Source of the DNA: Corynebacterium sp. KPL1814
GTDB lineage: Bacteria > Actinomycetota > Actinomycetes > Mycobacteriales > Mycobacteriaceae
Reading direction: 5' to 3'
DNA: 64,000 nucleotides
Assembly (NCBI RefSeq): GCF_000478175.1
Contig: NZ_KI515774.1
Location: forward strand, 307,594-371,593
The notes below the pieces were generated by a model, which was not told the DNA's origin, searched no databases, and was given only the letters and a program-made list of their open reading frames with translations. How positions within the stretch are numbered: the stretch's first letter is position 1; each line of letters opens with the position of its first letter. Made by a program: the position numbers and the translations under genes. This document shows, piece after piece, positions 56,699-64,000 of the stretch.

Positions 56699-57436
56699 AT
56701 GCCAGTAAACGAGGAACATCGCACCAGCCGCCCCGTCCGCATGGTTTTTACCAGCCGTGCAGGCGGGGCGTCTGCATATCCCTATGAGTCTTTTAATCTT
56801 GGCGGCCACGTCGGCGACGATCCCGCCAACGTGGCGGCTAACCGCGAGCGCCTCTTGCGCGTTACCGGGCTCGAGAACATCGTGTGGATGGAACAGCTGC
56901 ACACCAATACGGTCACCGTCATCGATGGCCCGCAAGAGTCCCCGGTGCCAGCAACAGATGCGATTGTCACCACGCAGCGCCGGCTTGGCCTTGGTGTTCT
57001 CGTCGCGGATTGCACGCCCGTGCTGCTTGTCGATGTCCCCGCCGGCGTCATCGCCGCCATCCACGCCGGCCGGCTCGGTGCCCGCAACGGCATCGTGGTC
57101 AATACCGTGCGCGAGATGCAGAAACTTGGCGCCCAACCGGAGAGAATCCAGGCGGTCATGGGGCCTGCCGCATCCGGGAAAAACTACGAGGTGCCGGAAG
57201 ACATGGCCAACGATGTCGAACGGCGCCTTCCCGGTTCGAAATGTAGGACCGAAAAGGGGACGTGGGGCATCGACGTGCGCGCGGGGCTTATCCGCCAATT
57301 GATGGGCCTGGGTATTACTAATATCGATTCGGATCCGCGCTGCACCATTGAGGACACGGATTTCTTTTCTTATCGCCGCGAAGGAACCACGGGCCGCCAG
57401 GCCGGTGTGATTTGGTTGGAGGCTAATCATGAGTAA
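56699..57436 (+). CDS. pgeF: pgeF (yfiH), multicopper-oxidase-like DUF152 protein
   Basis: 245 aa. DUF152 family, described as peptidoglycan editing factor (YfiH) and as a purine nucleoside-active enzyme in other bacteria. Family motifs: FNLGGHVGDDP near residue 35, ADCTPVLLVD near 100 and AIHAGRLGARNGIV near 120, which carry the His/Cys/His metal site. Start at ATG 56699 (MPVNEEHRTS). The stop overlaps the yggS start by eight bases. Confidence 0.9.
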   Translation: MPVNEEHRTSRPVRMVFTSRAGGASAYPYESFNLGGHVGDDPANVAANRERLLRVTGLENIVWMEQLHTNTVTVIDGPQESPVPATDAIVTTQRRLGLGVLVADCTPVLLVDVPAGVIAAIHAGRLGARNGIVVNTVREMQKLGAQPERIQAVMGPAASGKNYEVPEDMANDVERRLPGSKCRTEKGTWGIDVRAGLIRQLMGLGITNIDSDPRCTIEDTDFFSYRREGTTGRQAGVIWLEANHE

Positions 57437-58127
57437 CCGGAAACAAGAACTGGCAGATAATCTCGCCGCAACGAGGGAACACATCAGCGCCATTGCAGCT
57501 GAGCATGACCGACCGGCACCGCAGCTATTGGTCGTGACCAAGTTCCATCCCGCAGAGGATATTGCCCTTCTAGCGGAGCTCGGGGTAGAGGACGTGGCGG
57601 AAAACCGCGAGCAAGAAGCCCGGGCAAAGGCGCAGGAGCTAGAGCAGCTGCGCTTCCACATGATTGGCCAGATTCAAACCAAGAAGGCCAACCACGTCGC
57701 GCGGTGGGCCGCCAGCGTGCATTCTGTGGATTCGGTGAAGCTGGCCAAGGCACTGGACCGCGGCGTGGGCCTCGCGCACGAGCGCGGTGAGCGAGACACT
57801 AACCTTCCGGTATTTATTCAGGTCTCCGCCGATGGCGATACCTCCCGCGGTGGAGTAGTCCGCGAGGAGCTGGATGAGGTCATCGAGGCTGTCGAAGCGG
57901 CGGATCACCTAGAATTCGCCGGGCTCATGGTGGTTCCTCCCCTTGATGCCGATGCGCAGGAGGTATTTTCTACGGTGCGCGCAGACGTGGATCGCCTGTC
58001 CGAGCGCCTCGGCCGGCAGCTTAAACTATCGGCCGGGATGAGCGCGGATATGGATGCGGCGATTGCCGCGGGCACGGATATTGTGCGTGTCGGAACCAGC
58101 ATCATGGGAAAGCGCCCAGTAGGTTAA
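57429..58127 (+). CDS. yggS/ylmE, PLP homeostasis protein (YggS family)
   Basis: 232 aa, single-domain alanine-racemase-like barrel that binds PLP and helps control free PLP. The PLP lysine is in LVVTKFHPAEDI near residue 38; FHMIGQIQTKKANHVAR and GLMVVPPLDAD and the final VRVGTSIMG are typical. Overlaps pgeF, so cotranscribed with it. Confidence 0.93.
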   Translation: MSNRKQELADNLAATREHISAIAAEHDRPAPQLLVVTKFHPAEDIALLAELGVEDVAENREQEARAKAQELEQLRFHMIGQIQTKKANHVARWAASVHSVDSVKLAKALDRGVGLAHERGERDTNLPVFIQVSADGDTSRGGVVREELDEVIEAVEAADHLEFAGLMVVPPLDADAQEVFSTVRADVDRLSERLGRQLKLSAGMSADMDAAIAAGTDIVRVGTSIMGKRPVG

Positions 58128-58147
58128 AAATATCGCAAAAGCGCATT

Positions 58148-58182
58148 TCACAGCGTAAATCACATGAGTCACATCATTCACA
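58148..58182. promoter_or_regulatory. Four direct TCACA repeats upstream of sepF
   Basis: TCACA begins at 58148, 58160, 58169 and 58178 (steps 12, 9, 9). The inverse TGTGA is half of a GlxR site, but the repeats are direct, not inverted. The region lies 49-83 bp before the sepF start. Confidence 0.5.
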
Positions 58183-58230
58183 TTTGCGCGCTTGAACTTG
58201 AACAAATTTAGGTCAGAGGGAGACCCAAAA

Positions 58231-58704
58231 ATGTCATTCATTGATAGGACGAAGAATTTCTTCGGGCTTGGTCCGATGGATTTCGAAGAAGACGACGCCT
58301 ACTACAACGACGAGCCGCGCTACGCGGGCAACGGAGCTGCCACTTCTGCGGCCTACGCCCCGCGCCGCGCCCCGCAGGCTTACGAGTCGGCCCCAGCGCC
58401 AGCGCCCGTCGAGGAAAAGTTCGTTCCGACTATCGTGGCAATCTCCCTGACCTCGTTCAACGACGCCGCCAAGGTGGGCGAGCCCTTCCGCGACGGCGAT
58501 GCAGTGGTCTTTGAGCTTACCGATGCCGAGCGCGGCACCGCCAAGCGCTTCATCGACTTCGCCGCAGGCCTCTGCTTCGGCCTGGAAGGCCGCATGCTCA
58601 ACCTGTCGAAGGGCATGGACACCCAGCGCAAGGTATTCGCCGTCGTGCCTAAGTCCGCCGATATTGCCAAGCCTGAACTAGAGCGCGCCGCCGGCCTGCG
58701 CTAG
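58231..58704 (+). CDS. sepF: sepF, Z-ring membrane anchor
   Basis: 157 aa. N-terminal amphipathic helix MSFIDRTKNFFGLG for membrane binding, an acidic and Ala/Pro linker, then the SepF domain with ISLTSFNDAAKVGEPFRDGDAVVFEL and RFIDFAAGLCFGLEGRM. ATG 58231 has AGAGGGAG at 9 nt. In Actinobacteria, which lack FtsA, SepF tethers FtsZ to the membrane. The frame extends to 58192, but without similarity. Confidence 0.94.
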   Translation: MSFIDRTKNFFGLGPMDFEEDDAYYNDEPRYAGNGAATSAAYAPRRAPQAYESAPAPAPVEEKFVPTIVAISLTSFNDAAKVGEPFRDGDAVVFELTDAERGTAKRFIDFAAGLCFGLEGRMLNLSKGMDTQRKVFAVVPKSADIAKPELERAAGLR

Positions 58705-58740
58705 GACCGCGGGCTAGCTACAACGACGCACATCCCATTA

Positions 58741-58775
58741 ACCCCGTACGGTGCGCAATGCGCACGTGCGGGGGA
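58741..58775 (+). terminator. GC-rich hairpin between sepF and yggT
   Basis: CCCCGTACGGTGCGC pairs with GCGCACGTGCGGGG with one bulge, loop AAT. No T run follows. It ends 9 nt before the yggT -10 box. Confidence 0.6.
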
Positions 58776-58783
58776 CTATTCGA

Positions 58784-58789
58784 TAGGCT
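58784..58789 (+). promoter_or_regulatory. -10 hexamer of a probable leaderless promoter for yggT
   Basis: TAGGCT lies 8 nt before GTG 58798; no ribosome site is present. Confidence 0.5.
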
Positions 58790-58797
58790 GAGTAATC

Positions 58798-59088
58798 GTG
58801 ACTGAAATTGGAATTATTCTCATCTTCTTGGTGAGGGTTTATACATGGGTATTGATCGCCCGGATTATTATCGAGATGATCCAATCCTTCTCGCGGCAAT
58901 TCAATCCCCCGCGCTGGTTCATGATCATCGCTGAACCCCTTTTCGCCATCACGGACCCACCGGTCAAAGCGCTGCGCCGGGTTATTCCTCCGCTGCAGAT
59001 GGGTGGAATCGCGCTGGACGTTTCCGTCTTGGTGCTATTTTTTATCCTCTCGTTCCTGACAATTTTCCTGCAGGCCATTTTCTTGTAG
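58798..59088 (+). CDS. YggT family membrane protein
   Basis: 96 aa, two membrane helices. VYTWVLIARIIIEMIQSF, NPPRWFMIIAEPLFAITDPPVKALRRVIPP and the final hydrophobic stretch are typical of YggT/YlmG, which is conserved between sepF and divIVA in Gram-positive bacteria. The exact role is unknown; YlmG-type proteins are linked to division and membrane-protein assembly. Confidence 0.92.
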   Translation: MTEIGIILIFLVRVYTWVLIARIIIEMIQSFSRQFNPPRWFMIIAEPLFAITDPPVKALRRVIPPLQMGGIALDVSVLVLFFILSFLTIFLQAIFL

Positions 59089-59296
59089 GACAACCCCGCA
59101 TCACCCCGTAACCTGTGGTAGACATTGAGAGTCAGCGTTACGTCCATTATTGTGGACTTTCGGTTACAATAAAATGCGATAACCCGTATTATGAACCACA
59201 TATAACTTTGTGGGGAAGGTTTAGATAAACTGGAACCGCAGCTCCTAAGGCCCTGGAACCTCCGGGGTTGTATCAACTCGAAGGGGAAGACAAGTC

Positions 59297-60493
59297 ATGC
59301 CACTGTCACCAGCTGATGTACACAACGTCGCGTTCAGCAAGCCGCCGATTGGCAAGCGTGGCTACAACGAGGATGAGGTAGATCAGTTCCTCGACCTCGT
59401 TGAGGATGCCCTTGCCCAATTGCAGGATGAAAATGAAGACCTGCAGGCGCAGGTGAGCGATCTTAGCTCCGGGTCCAAGGCCGGCGGAGCAGGGGCTGGT
59501 GCCGCAGCCGCCGCAACCTCTGGCGCAGATGAAGAAGCTCTGCGTAAGGAGATTGAGGCCAAGCTGCGCGCTGAGTATGAAACCAAGTTGGCAGATTCCA
59601 AGTCCGAGGTCTCTCGCGCCAAGGAAGAAACCAAGAAAGCCCAGGAGCAGGTCAAGGCCGCCCAGGCCGAGGCCGCAAAGGCCAAGGAGAGCGGTGCCGA
59701 TGCCCCGGCAGCTGGCGCCACCGCCGCCGCTAATACCGCCGAGCTCAAGGCGGCTCGCGATGAGGCTGCGAAGGCTAAGAAGGAAGCCGAGGAGGCTCGC
59801 ACCGAGGCCAAGCAGGCCAAGAAGGAGCTGGAGTCTTCCCAGCGCGAGAACGAGAGCCTGAAGAAGTCCGCTTCCGCCGCTGGCTCCTCGAACTCGGCTG
59901 CCTCCAACGCCGCAGCGGCCGCTGCAGGTGCTGGTGTAGCACAGGGCGCAGACGGCCTGGCTACCCCTGATACGCACATGCAGGCAGCCCGCGTGCTGAG
60001 CTTGGCCCAGGAGATGGCGGACCGCCTGACCTCTGAGGCTCGCGCCGAGTCTGAGTCCATGCTGTCTGAGGCCCGCACGGCTGCAGAAAAGCAGCTTTCC
60101 GATGCTGACTCTCGTTCCAAGGCACAGCTTGCCGAGGCGCAGAAGAAGTACGACACTCAGGTGCAGGACGCAGAAACCCGCTCCAAGAAGCTGGTTTCGG
60201 AGGCAGAGTCCAAGGCTCAGCAGACCGAGTCCGATGCTTCCTCCCGTGCCGAGGCCCAGATTCGCCAGGCAGAGGAGAAGGCCGCATCGCTGCAGGCCGA
60301 TGCCGAGAAGAAGCACACTGAAGTGATGAACACGGTCAAGCAGCAGCAGACCGCTTTGGAGGCACGCATTTCCGAGCTGCGCACCTTCGAGCGCGAGTAC
60401 CGCACCCGCTTGAAGACCCTCCTCGAGTCCCAGCTGGAAGAGCTCGAGACCCGCGGAACCGCCGCACCAAATGGCGATGCCGGCAAGAACTAA
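59297..60493 (+). CDS. wag31: wag31 (divIVA), polar growth scaffold
   Basis: 398 aa. N-terminal DivIVA domain: [32 protein letters not shown] for binding curved membrane at the poles. Two long coiled coils (about 70-190 and 235-385) with an Ala/Ser/Asn-rich break between them. Essential for apical growth in corynebacteria and recruits the polar elongation machinery. ATG 59297 has GGGGAAG upstream. Ends before two hairpins at 60509-60565. Confidence 0.96.
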   Translation: MPLSPADVHNVAFSKPPIGKRGYNEDEVDQFLDLVEDALAQLQDENEDLQAQVSDLSSGSKAGGAGAGAAAAATSGADEEALRKEIEAKLRAEYETKLADSKSEVSRAKEETKKAQEQVKAAQAEAAKAKESGADAPAAGATAAANTAELKAARDEAAKAKKEAEEARTEAKQAKKELESSQRENESLKKSASAAGSSNSAASNAAAAAAGAGVAQGADGLATPDTHMQAARVLSLAQEMADRLTSEARAESESMLSEARTAAEKQLSDADSRSKAQLAEAQKKYDTQVQDAETRSKKLVSEAESKAQQTESDASSRAEAQIRQAEEKAASLQADAEKKHTEVMNTVKQQQTALEARISELRTFEREYRTRLKTLLESQLEELETRGTAAPNGDAGKN

Positions 60494-60508
60494 GAAAGCT
60501 GGTTGGCA

Positions 60509-60570
60509 GTAACTAAGCCAAATTAGTTACCCGTAGCGCCCACGCCTCTAGGGGAGTGGGCGCTATTGTG
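60509..60570 (+). terminator. Two successive hairpins after wag31
   Basis: First: GTAACTAA (60509-60516) with TTAGTTAC (60523-60530). Second: TAGCGCCCAC (60534-60543) with GTGGGCGCTA (60556-60565), then TTGTGGTTTT. Confidence 0.85.
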
Positions 60571-60629
60571 GTTTTATCCCCGCTATGATTGTTCCCATCG
60601 CTTCTTTTTAATCCCTGAGAGGAACTGCC

Positions 60630-60836
60630 ATGCTCGTTGCCGCCCTCGTCCTTGCCCTTGTGGCCTTCGTGGCTTTGGTGACGTATGTCTTAAATACCGC
60701 CGACTGGGCGTTGTACCTCGTCTTTATCGCAGCGGGTTCCGGCATCGTTTTGTTTATCATCGACTGGGCGCGCAAGCACCGCGCGGATAATAGCGCCCTT
60801 GACGAAGACCTGTCCCATGGATGGAAGCAGAACTAG
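60630..60836 (+). CDS. Small two-helix membrane protein, conserved next to wag31
   Basis: 68 aa with two hydrophobic segments (2-22 and 26-46) and a charged tail (WARKHRADNSALDEDLSHGWKQN). ATG 60630 has GAGAGGA at 6 nt. No recognised domain; position between wag31 and ileS is conserved in corynebacteria as far as I recall. Confidence 0.8.
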   Translation: MLVAALVLALVAFVALVTYVLNTADWALYLVFIAAGSGIVLFIIDWARKHRADNSALDEDLSHGWKQN

Positions 60837-61149
60837 GGCCCCTTCGTCGCTCACATCCGTCTCTGCCCGCTCAGTTTCGGTGTGGTTTGGTTGATGCGGT
60901 CAAAGTGAGCGGCCAGAAAGAATCTCCACGCAATTACGGCATGCCAAAGTAGGCGCACGCCTGCGCCTCAACTGACTGGGGTCCGAGCCTCAGTAGCAAT
61001 TGCGTCACCAGCAACCTCTGCGGTTTATGGGATTGCGGTTTTCTCGGATCGGTCGTCGAATCCCCAAATGGACCCCCAAACGGATCCTCAGGCGGACTCC
61101 CAGGCGGACCCCAGCCGGGAATTCGTGACGAGCTCTCAGATGCTCCTGC
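60837..61149. other. 313-bp region with a degenerate 12-bp tandem repeat
   Basis: Five units of a 12-bp repeat (consensus RRCGGAYYCYCA) at 61055-61114. A small hairpin AGGCGCA/TGCGCCT is at 60951-60968. No gene is supported; the frames that read through the repeat have no start with a ribosome site. Confidence 0.6.
61055..61114. repeat. 12-bp imperfect tandem repeat, five units
   Basis: Units start at 61055, 61067, 61079, 61091 and 61103; the last three are most alike. The unit length is a multiple of three, so it may be a remnant of coding DNA. Confidence 0.7.
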
Positions 61150-62148
61150 CTAATCCGGAGGTTCCCACCGGATGGTCCCATTCCTGCGGACCAGGTGTCC
61201 GCGCAGTGGTGGGGCATTGGGGTCATCGTCGTTGACCCCGTTGTGGTAGGCGCAGGCTGTGGATAAGTTACCTATGTTGGTCAATCCACCGTGCAACCAC
61301 GGTTCCAAATGATGGATTTGGCATTCGTCTGCGGGCTTACTGCACCGCGGCCACGGGCAAATGGGATTCTCTGCTGCGGCCATAAGGCGTTGTTTCGCAT
61401 TGGCAAAGCGCTCCGTGCGGTACAGATTGACCGCTCCCTCAAAGGGGCTAATGAGGGTAATGAGCCCTCTTTCCTTGAGGGCGCGCTCTAGGTACTCGGT
61501 GCCAGTAAGAGTTGCGCCGTTGGTCATCTGCAGCTGGATTTCTTCGCCATCGCCATTGATGATGCGTACGTAGTCATCCAGGTTGACCAGGACATTGGTC
61601 ATGACCGTGGTTCTAACGGCGGTGCCGCCGCCGAAGAATGTCTGTTCCACCGCCTCCAGCGGCTCTTTTCCGCTCTCCTTCAGCGCGGCATGAAGGTCTG
61701 CAATGAGCGAGGACCGCGCATCGATGGCCAGCGTCCACGGCGCATTCTTGCGGCGAATGATGCGCACCCCAGGCTTAACTCTTTTCTTTTTCGCAGGTAG
61801 CTTGGATTTTGCCAGCTTTTCTAAGTCCCCAGTGCTGGCATTGGTGGTGCAGAGCTGCTCGCGGAGAAGCCAGGCATCGAAAAGCGTGGGCATCTTGCGG
61901 GCGTACTTTTCTATGATGGACAACGCCACAATGGAATGACCGTTGCGGCGGGCACCTTCCATGGCGCGCCGGCGCCGACCGGTGAATTTTGTATTCCCGC
62001 AATAAGCCTCTTTGAGCAGGATAAGTTCCCGTGCCGTGTGTTCTGTTGCGCCGTGCGCCCGAAGATCGTCCTCAGACATGCCAGCGCACCCGGCGACGAT
62101 ATCCATCCCCGGGGCCACAGATGCTAAGTAATTCTCGAGCGCGTTCAT
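61150..62148 (-). CDS. HNH endonuclease domain protein (corynebacterial type)
   Basis: 332 aa. N-terminal DUF222-like helical region, then the HNH motif CPWPRC...CQIHHLEPWLHGG...N...CAYHN (Cys264, Cys269, Cys276, His279, His280, Asn291, Asn294, Cys299, His302). Paralogues of this type occur in many copies in actinobacterial genomes and are often taken as mobile or selfish genes; function is not established. Antisense to its neighbours and inserted between the wag31 block and ileS. Confidence 0.85.
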   Translation of the reverse strand: MNALENYLASVAPGMDIVAGCAGMSEDDLRAHGATEHTARELILLKEAYCGNTKFTGRRRRAMEGARRNGHSIVALSIIEKYARKMPTLFDAWLLREQLCTTNASTGDLEKLAKSKLPAKKKRVKPGVRIIRRKNAPWTLAIDARSSLIADLHAALKESGKEPLEAVEQTFFGGGTAVRTTVMTNVLVNLDDYVRIINGDGEEIQLQMTNGATLTGTEYLERALKERGLITLISPFEGAVNLYRTERFANAKQRLMAAAENPICPWPRCSKPADECQIHHLEPWLHGGLTNIGNLSTACAYHNGVNDDDPNAPPLRGHLVRRNGTIRWEPPD

Positions 62149-62212
62149 GCTTCATAATCTATGGCTGCACGCAACCGCGTACAACAGTAAATTTTCTACC
62201 TGTGGATAACTT

Positions 62213-62242
62213 TTGTGCACAGCGTTCTTGTGGCGCTATACT
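62213..62242 (+). promoter_or_regulatory. Promoter of the ileS T-box transcript
   Basis: TTGTGC (62213-62218), 18 nt, TATACT (62237-62242). Transcription would begin near 62249, directly at the T-box leader. Confidence 0.7.
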
Positions 62243-62248
62243 GGCGGG

Positions 62249-62433
62249 CACATGCGATGATCCGGCCATCACCGGGGGAGCAATTCAGAAGAACGGCCAG
62301 AAGGCTCAGTAGAACTGAACGGGTGGGACCGTTATCTCCTTCACCGAAACGAAGCGGAGCTTTTAGCTCAAGCAGGGTGGTACCGCGAGCCATTGGCCCG
62401 TCCCTGCATCAAGTTACAGCGTGAAGGAAGATA
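62249..62433 (+). promoter_or_regulatory. T-box riboswitch controlling ileS
   Basis: The T-box core TGGTACCGCG is at 62378-62387, with flanking CAGGG and CCCTG that can form the helix around it. At the 5' end is a very short stem I (GATG...CATC, then CCGG...CCGG) with isoleucine ATC triplets at 62260-62262 and 62268-62270. This is the ultrashort stem I type known from actinobacterial ileS leaders, which act on translation. No T-run terminator is present. CCTTCAC (62338-62344) can pair with GTGAAGG (62421-62427), which contains the ribosome site. Confidence 0.93.
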
Positions 62434-64000
62434 ATGGTGAAAAAGATTTATCCCAAGGTCGATATGACCGGCGGCTCAAGCCGTTTCCCGGATATGGAAG
62501 AAGAAGTCCAGAAGTACTGGAAGCAGGACGATACGTTCCAGGCTTCTTTGGAAAAGACCAAGGACTGCCCCGAATACATCTTTTATGATGGCCCTCCCTT
62601 TGCCAATGGCCTGCCGCACTACGGCCACCTGCTGACCGGTTACGTCAAGGATATCGTGCCGCGCTATCGCACGATGGCCGGAAATTACGTCCCCCGCGTC
62701 TTTGGCTGGGATACCCACGGCCTGCCAGCGGAGCTGGAGGCGGAAAAGCAGCTCGGGATCACCGATAAAGCCCAGATCGAGGACATGGGCCTGGACAAGT
62801 TCAACGAGTACTGCGCAAAGTCGGTGCTGGAATACACCGATGAGTGGGAAGACTACGTCAACCGCCAGGCCCGCTGGGTGGACTTTGACAATGGCTACAA
62901 GACCATGGATATCAACTTCATGGAATCGGTCATGTGGGCGTTCAAGGAGCTCTATGACAAGGGCCTGATCTACAAGGGTTTCCGCGTGCTGCCTTACTCC
63001 TGGGCGGAGCATACCTCCCTGTCCAACCAGGAAACGCGCTTGGATGATTCCTATAAGATGCGCCAGGATCCCACTTTGACGGTGACCTTCCCGGTCGCAG
63101 GCGCTCGCGAGGGCACCGCGGCGGAAAAGACGTTGGCGGATTACCCCGCGCTTGCCGATGCCTCCTTCCTCGCCTGGACCACCACCCCCTGGACCTTGCC
63201 GTCCAACGAGGCGCTGGCGGTTCACCCGGAGGTCTCTTACGCACTGTTTAAGGCCACCGACGGCGAGTTCGCCGGCCGCACGTTCATCATGGCCGAAAAC
63301 CTGCTGGGCACCCTGGAAAAGGAACTAGGTGAGGCCGAGGTGCTAGACACCTTCACTGGCGCGCAGCTCGAGGGCTTTAAGTATGAGCCGATCTTCGGCT
63401 TCTTCCCAGACTTGCGTAATGCCTACCAGGTGCTATTGGCAGACTACGTCACCACCGAAGACGGTACGGGTGTTGTCCACCAGTCACCTGCCTTTGGTGA
63501 AGACGATATGAATACCACCAACGAGTATGACATCGAGTTGGTGGTCCCGGTGGATGAGGACGGTAAGTTCACCTCCCAGGTCCCGCCGTACGAGGGCCAG
63601 CTGGTCTTCGATGCGAATAAATCCATCATCAAGGATCTCAAGGCCGCTGGGCGAGTGGTGCGCCACGTGACCATCGAGCACTCCTACCCACACTCTTGGC
63701 GCTCGGGCGAGCCGCTTATCTACATGGCGCTGCCCGCTTGGTTTGTGAAGGTCACCGAATTCCGTGATCGCATGGTGGAGCTCAACCACAACGAGATCGA
63801 GTGGTTGCCAGGGCACATCCGCGATGGCCAATTTGGCAAGTGGCTGGAAGGTGCCCGCGACTGGAATATCTCGCGCACCCGCTACTGGGGCGCGCCCATC
63901 CCGGTGTGGATGTCCGATAATGACGAGTACCCGCGCATGGACGTCTACGGCTCTTTGGATGAGCTGGAGAGGGACTTCGGCAAGCGCCCGGAGTCGCTGC
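62434..64000 (+). CDS. ileS: ileS, isoleucyl-tRNA synthetase (3' end beyond window)
   Basis: The first 522 residues are present. HIGH-type motif HYGH (62-65) in [16 protein letters not shown]; the [14 protein letters not shown] block; editing domain from about 200 with [13 protein letters not shown] and [15 protein letters not shown]; and the [25 protein letters not shown] segment. HYGH and the N-terminal layout place it in the type 2 (eukaryote-like) IleRS class, which is generally less sensitive to mupirocin. ATG 62434 follows GAAGGAAG. Controlled by the T-box leader. Confidence 0.96.
   Translation, partial: MVKKIYPKVDMTGGSSRFPDMEEEVQKYWKQDDTFQASLEKTKDCPEYIFYDGPPFANGLPHYGHLLTGYVKDIVPRYRTMAGNYVPRVFGWDTHGLPAELEAEKQLGITDKAQIEDMGLDKFNEYCAKSVLEYTDEWEDYVNRQARWVDFDNGYKTMDINFMESVMWAFKELYDKGLIYKGFRVLPYSWAEHTSLSNQETRLDDSYKMRQDPTLTVTFPVAGAREGTAAEKTLADYPALADASFLAWTTTPWTLPSNEALAVHPEVSYALFKATDGEFAGRTFIMAENLLGTLEKELGEAEVLDTFTGAQLEGFKYEPIFGFFPDLRNAYQVLLADYVTTEDGTGVVHQSPAFGEDDMNTTNEYDIELVVPVDEDGKFTSQVPPYEGQLVFDANKSIIKDLKAAGRVVRHVTIEHSYPHSWRSGEPLIYMALPAWFVKVTEFRDRMVELNHNEIEWLPGHIRDGQFGKWLEGARDWNISRTRYWGAPIPVWMSDNDEYPRMDVYGSLDELERDFGKRPESL

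Noticed and set aside
61005-61226. 73-aa frame reading through the 12-bp repeat
   Set aside because: It overlaps the end of the HNH gene and consists mainly of repeat-derived GVRL units.

Overview
The window is a 64-kb piece of a Corynebacterium chromosome (Mycobacteriales). The evidence is the gene order aceF / pepA-ilvE / ltsA / ctaCF / ctaE-qcrCAB / nlpC / pimB' / glk / aroG / pknL / mptA / idsA / mraZ-dcw cluster / wag31 / ileS, which matches what I recall of Corynebacterium glutamicum. It is supported by moderately high GC, mycolata-specific families (PimB', MptA, RNase AS, Wag31, DUF3043, DUF3040) and a meso-diaminopimelate type MurE. It is not C. glutamicum itself, because it carries a complete glycine cleavage operon. 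I do not assign a species.

Layout. 1-7.7 kb is a lipoyl block on the minus strand: lipB (cut by the window edge), gcvH, gcvT, gcvP and aceF, the three-lipoyl-domain E2 subunit. 7.8-13.6 kb holds a small conserved protein, nicotinamidase, leucyl aminopeptidase, ilvE, a degenerate CobT homologue, a DUF3043 membrane protein and an A-type Fe-S carrier. 13.6-22.4 kb has ltsA and the genes of the respiratory bc1-aa3 branch (ctaC, ctaF, ctaE, qcrC, qcrA, qcrB). 22.4-24.6 kb is AT-richer and gene-poor, with one lipoprotein and a candidate small RNA. 24.6-38.5 kb is an envelope region: two NlpC/P60 hydrolases, pimB', glk, two acyltransferases, a GT87 mannosyltransferase, RNase AS, aroG, the pknL / Rv2175c-like divergent pair, mptA, idsA and a GNAT. 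38.5-60.8 kb runs from a HEPN and a DUF3040 protein through mraZ and the division and cell-wall cluster (rsmH, ftsL, ftsI, murE, murF, mraY, murD, ftsW, murG, murC, ftsQ, ftsZ, pgeF, yggS, sepF, yggT, wag31). 60.8-64 kb has an HNH nuclease gene and ileS, which is cut by the window edge and sits behind a T-box leader.

How the genes work together. LipB supplies octanoyl groups that are matured into the lipoyl groups of AceF and GcvH next door. The Cta and Qcr proteins form the terminal respiratory supercomplex. PimB', MptA and the GT87 protein act on phosphatidylinositol mannoside and lipomannan, and IdsA supplies prenyl chains. The dcw genes build the lipid II precursor and the divisome, and Wag31 directs polar growth.

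Regulation visible in the DNA. The commonest signal is a leaderless promoter: a -10 hexamer 7 (sometimes 8) nt before the start codon, at eleven genes. Others are arrays of TGGG boxes before mraZ (probable MraZ autoregulation), a structured leader before rsmH that fits the mraW RNA motif, an actinobacterial ileS T-box, a direct repeat of MtrA type plus a folded leader before nlpC, a GlxR-like site before ctaC, and an SOS-like site before the HEPN gene. I found no tRNA, rRNA, CRISPR array, prophage or insertion sequence. Nothing here is clearly a new multi-gene system; the best leads are RNA leaders, start-site oddities and degenerate enzymes.
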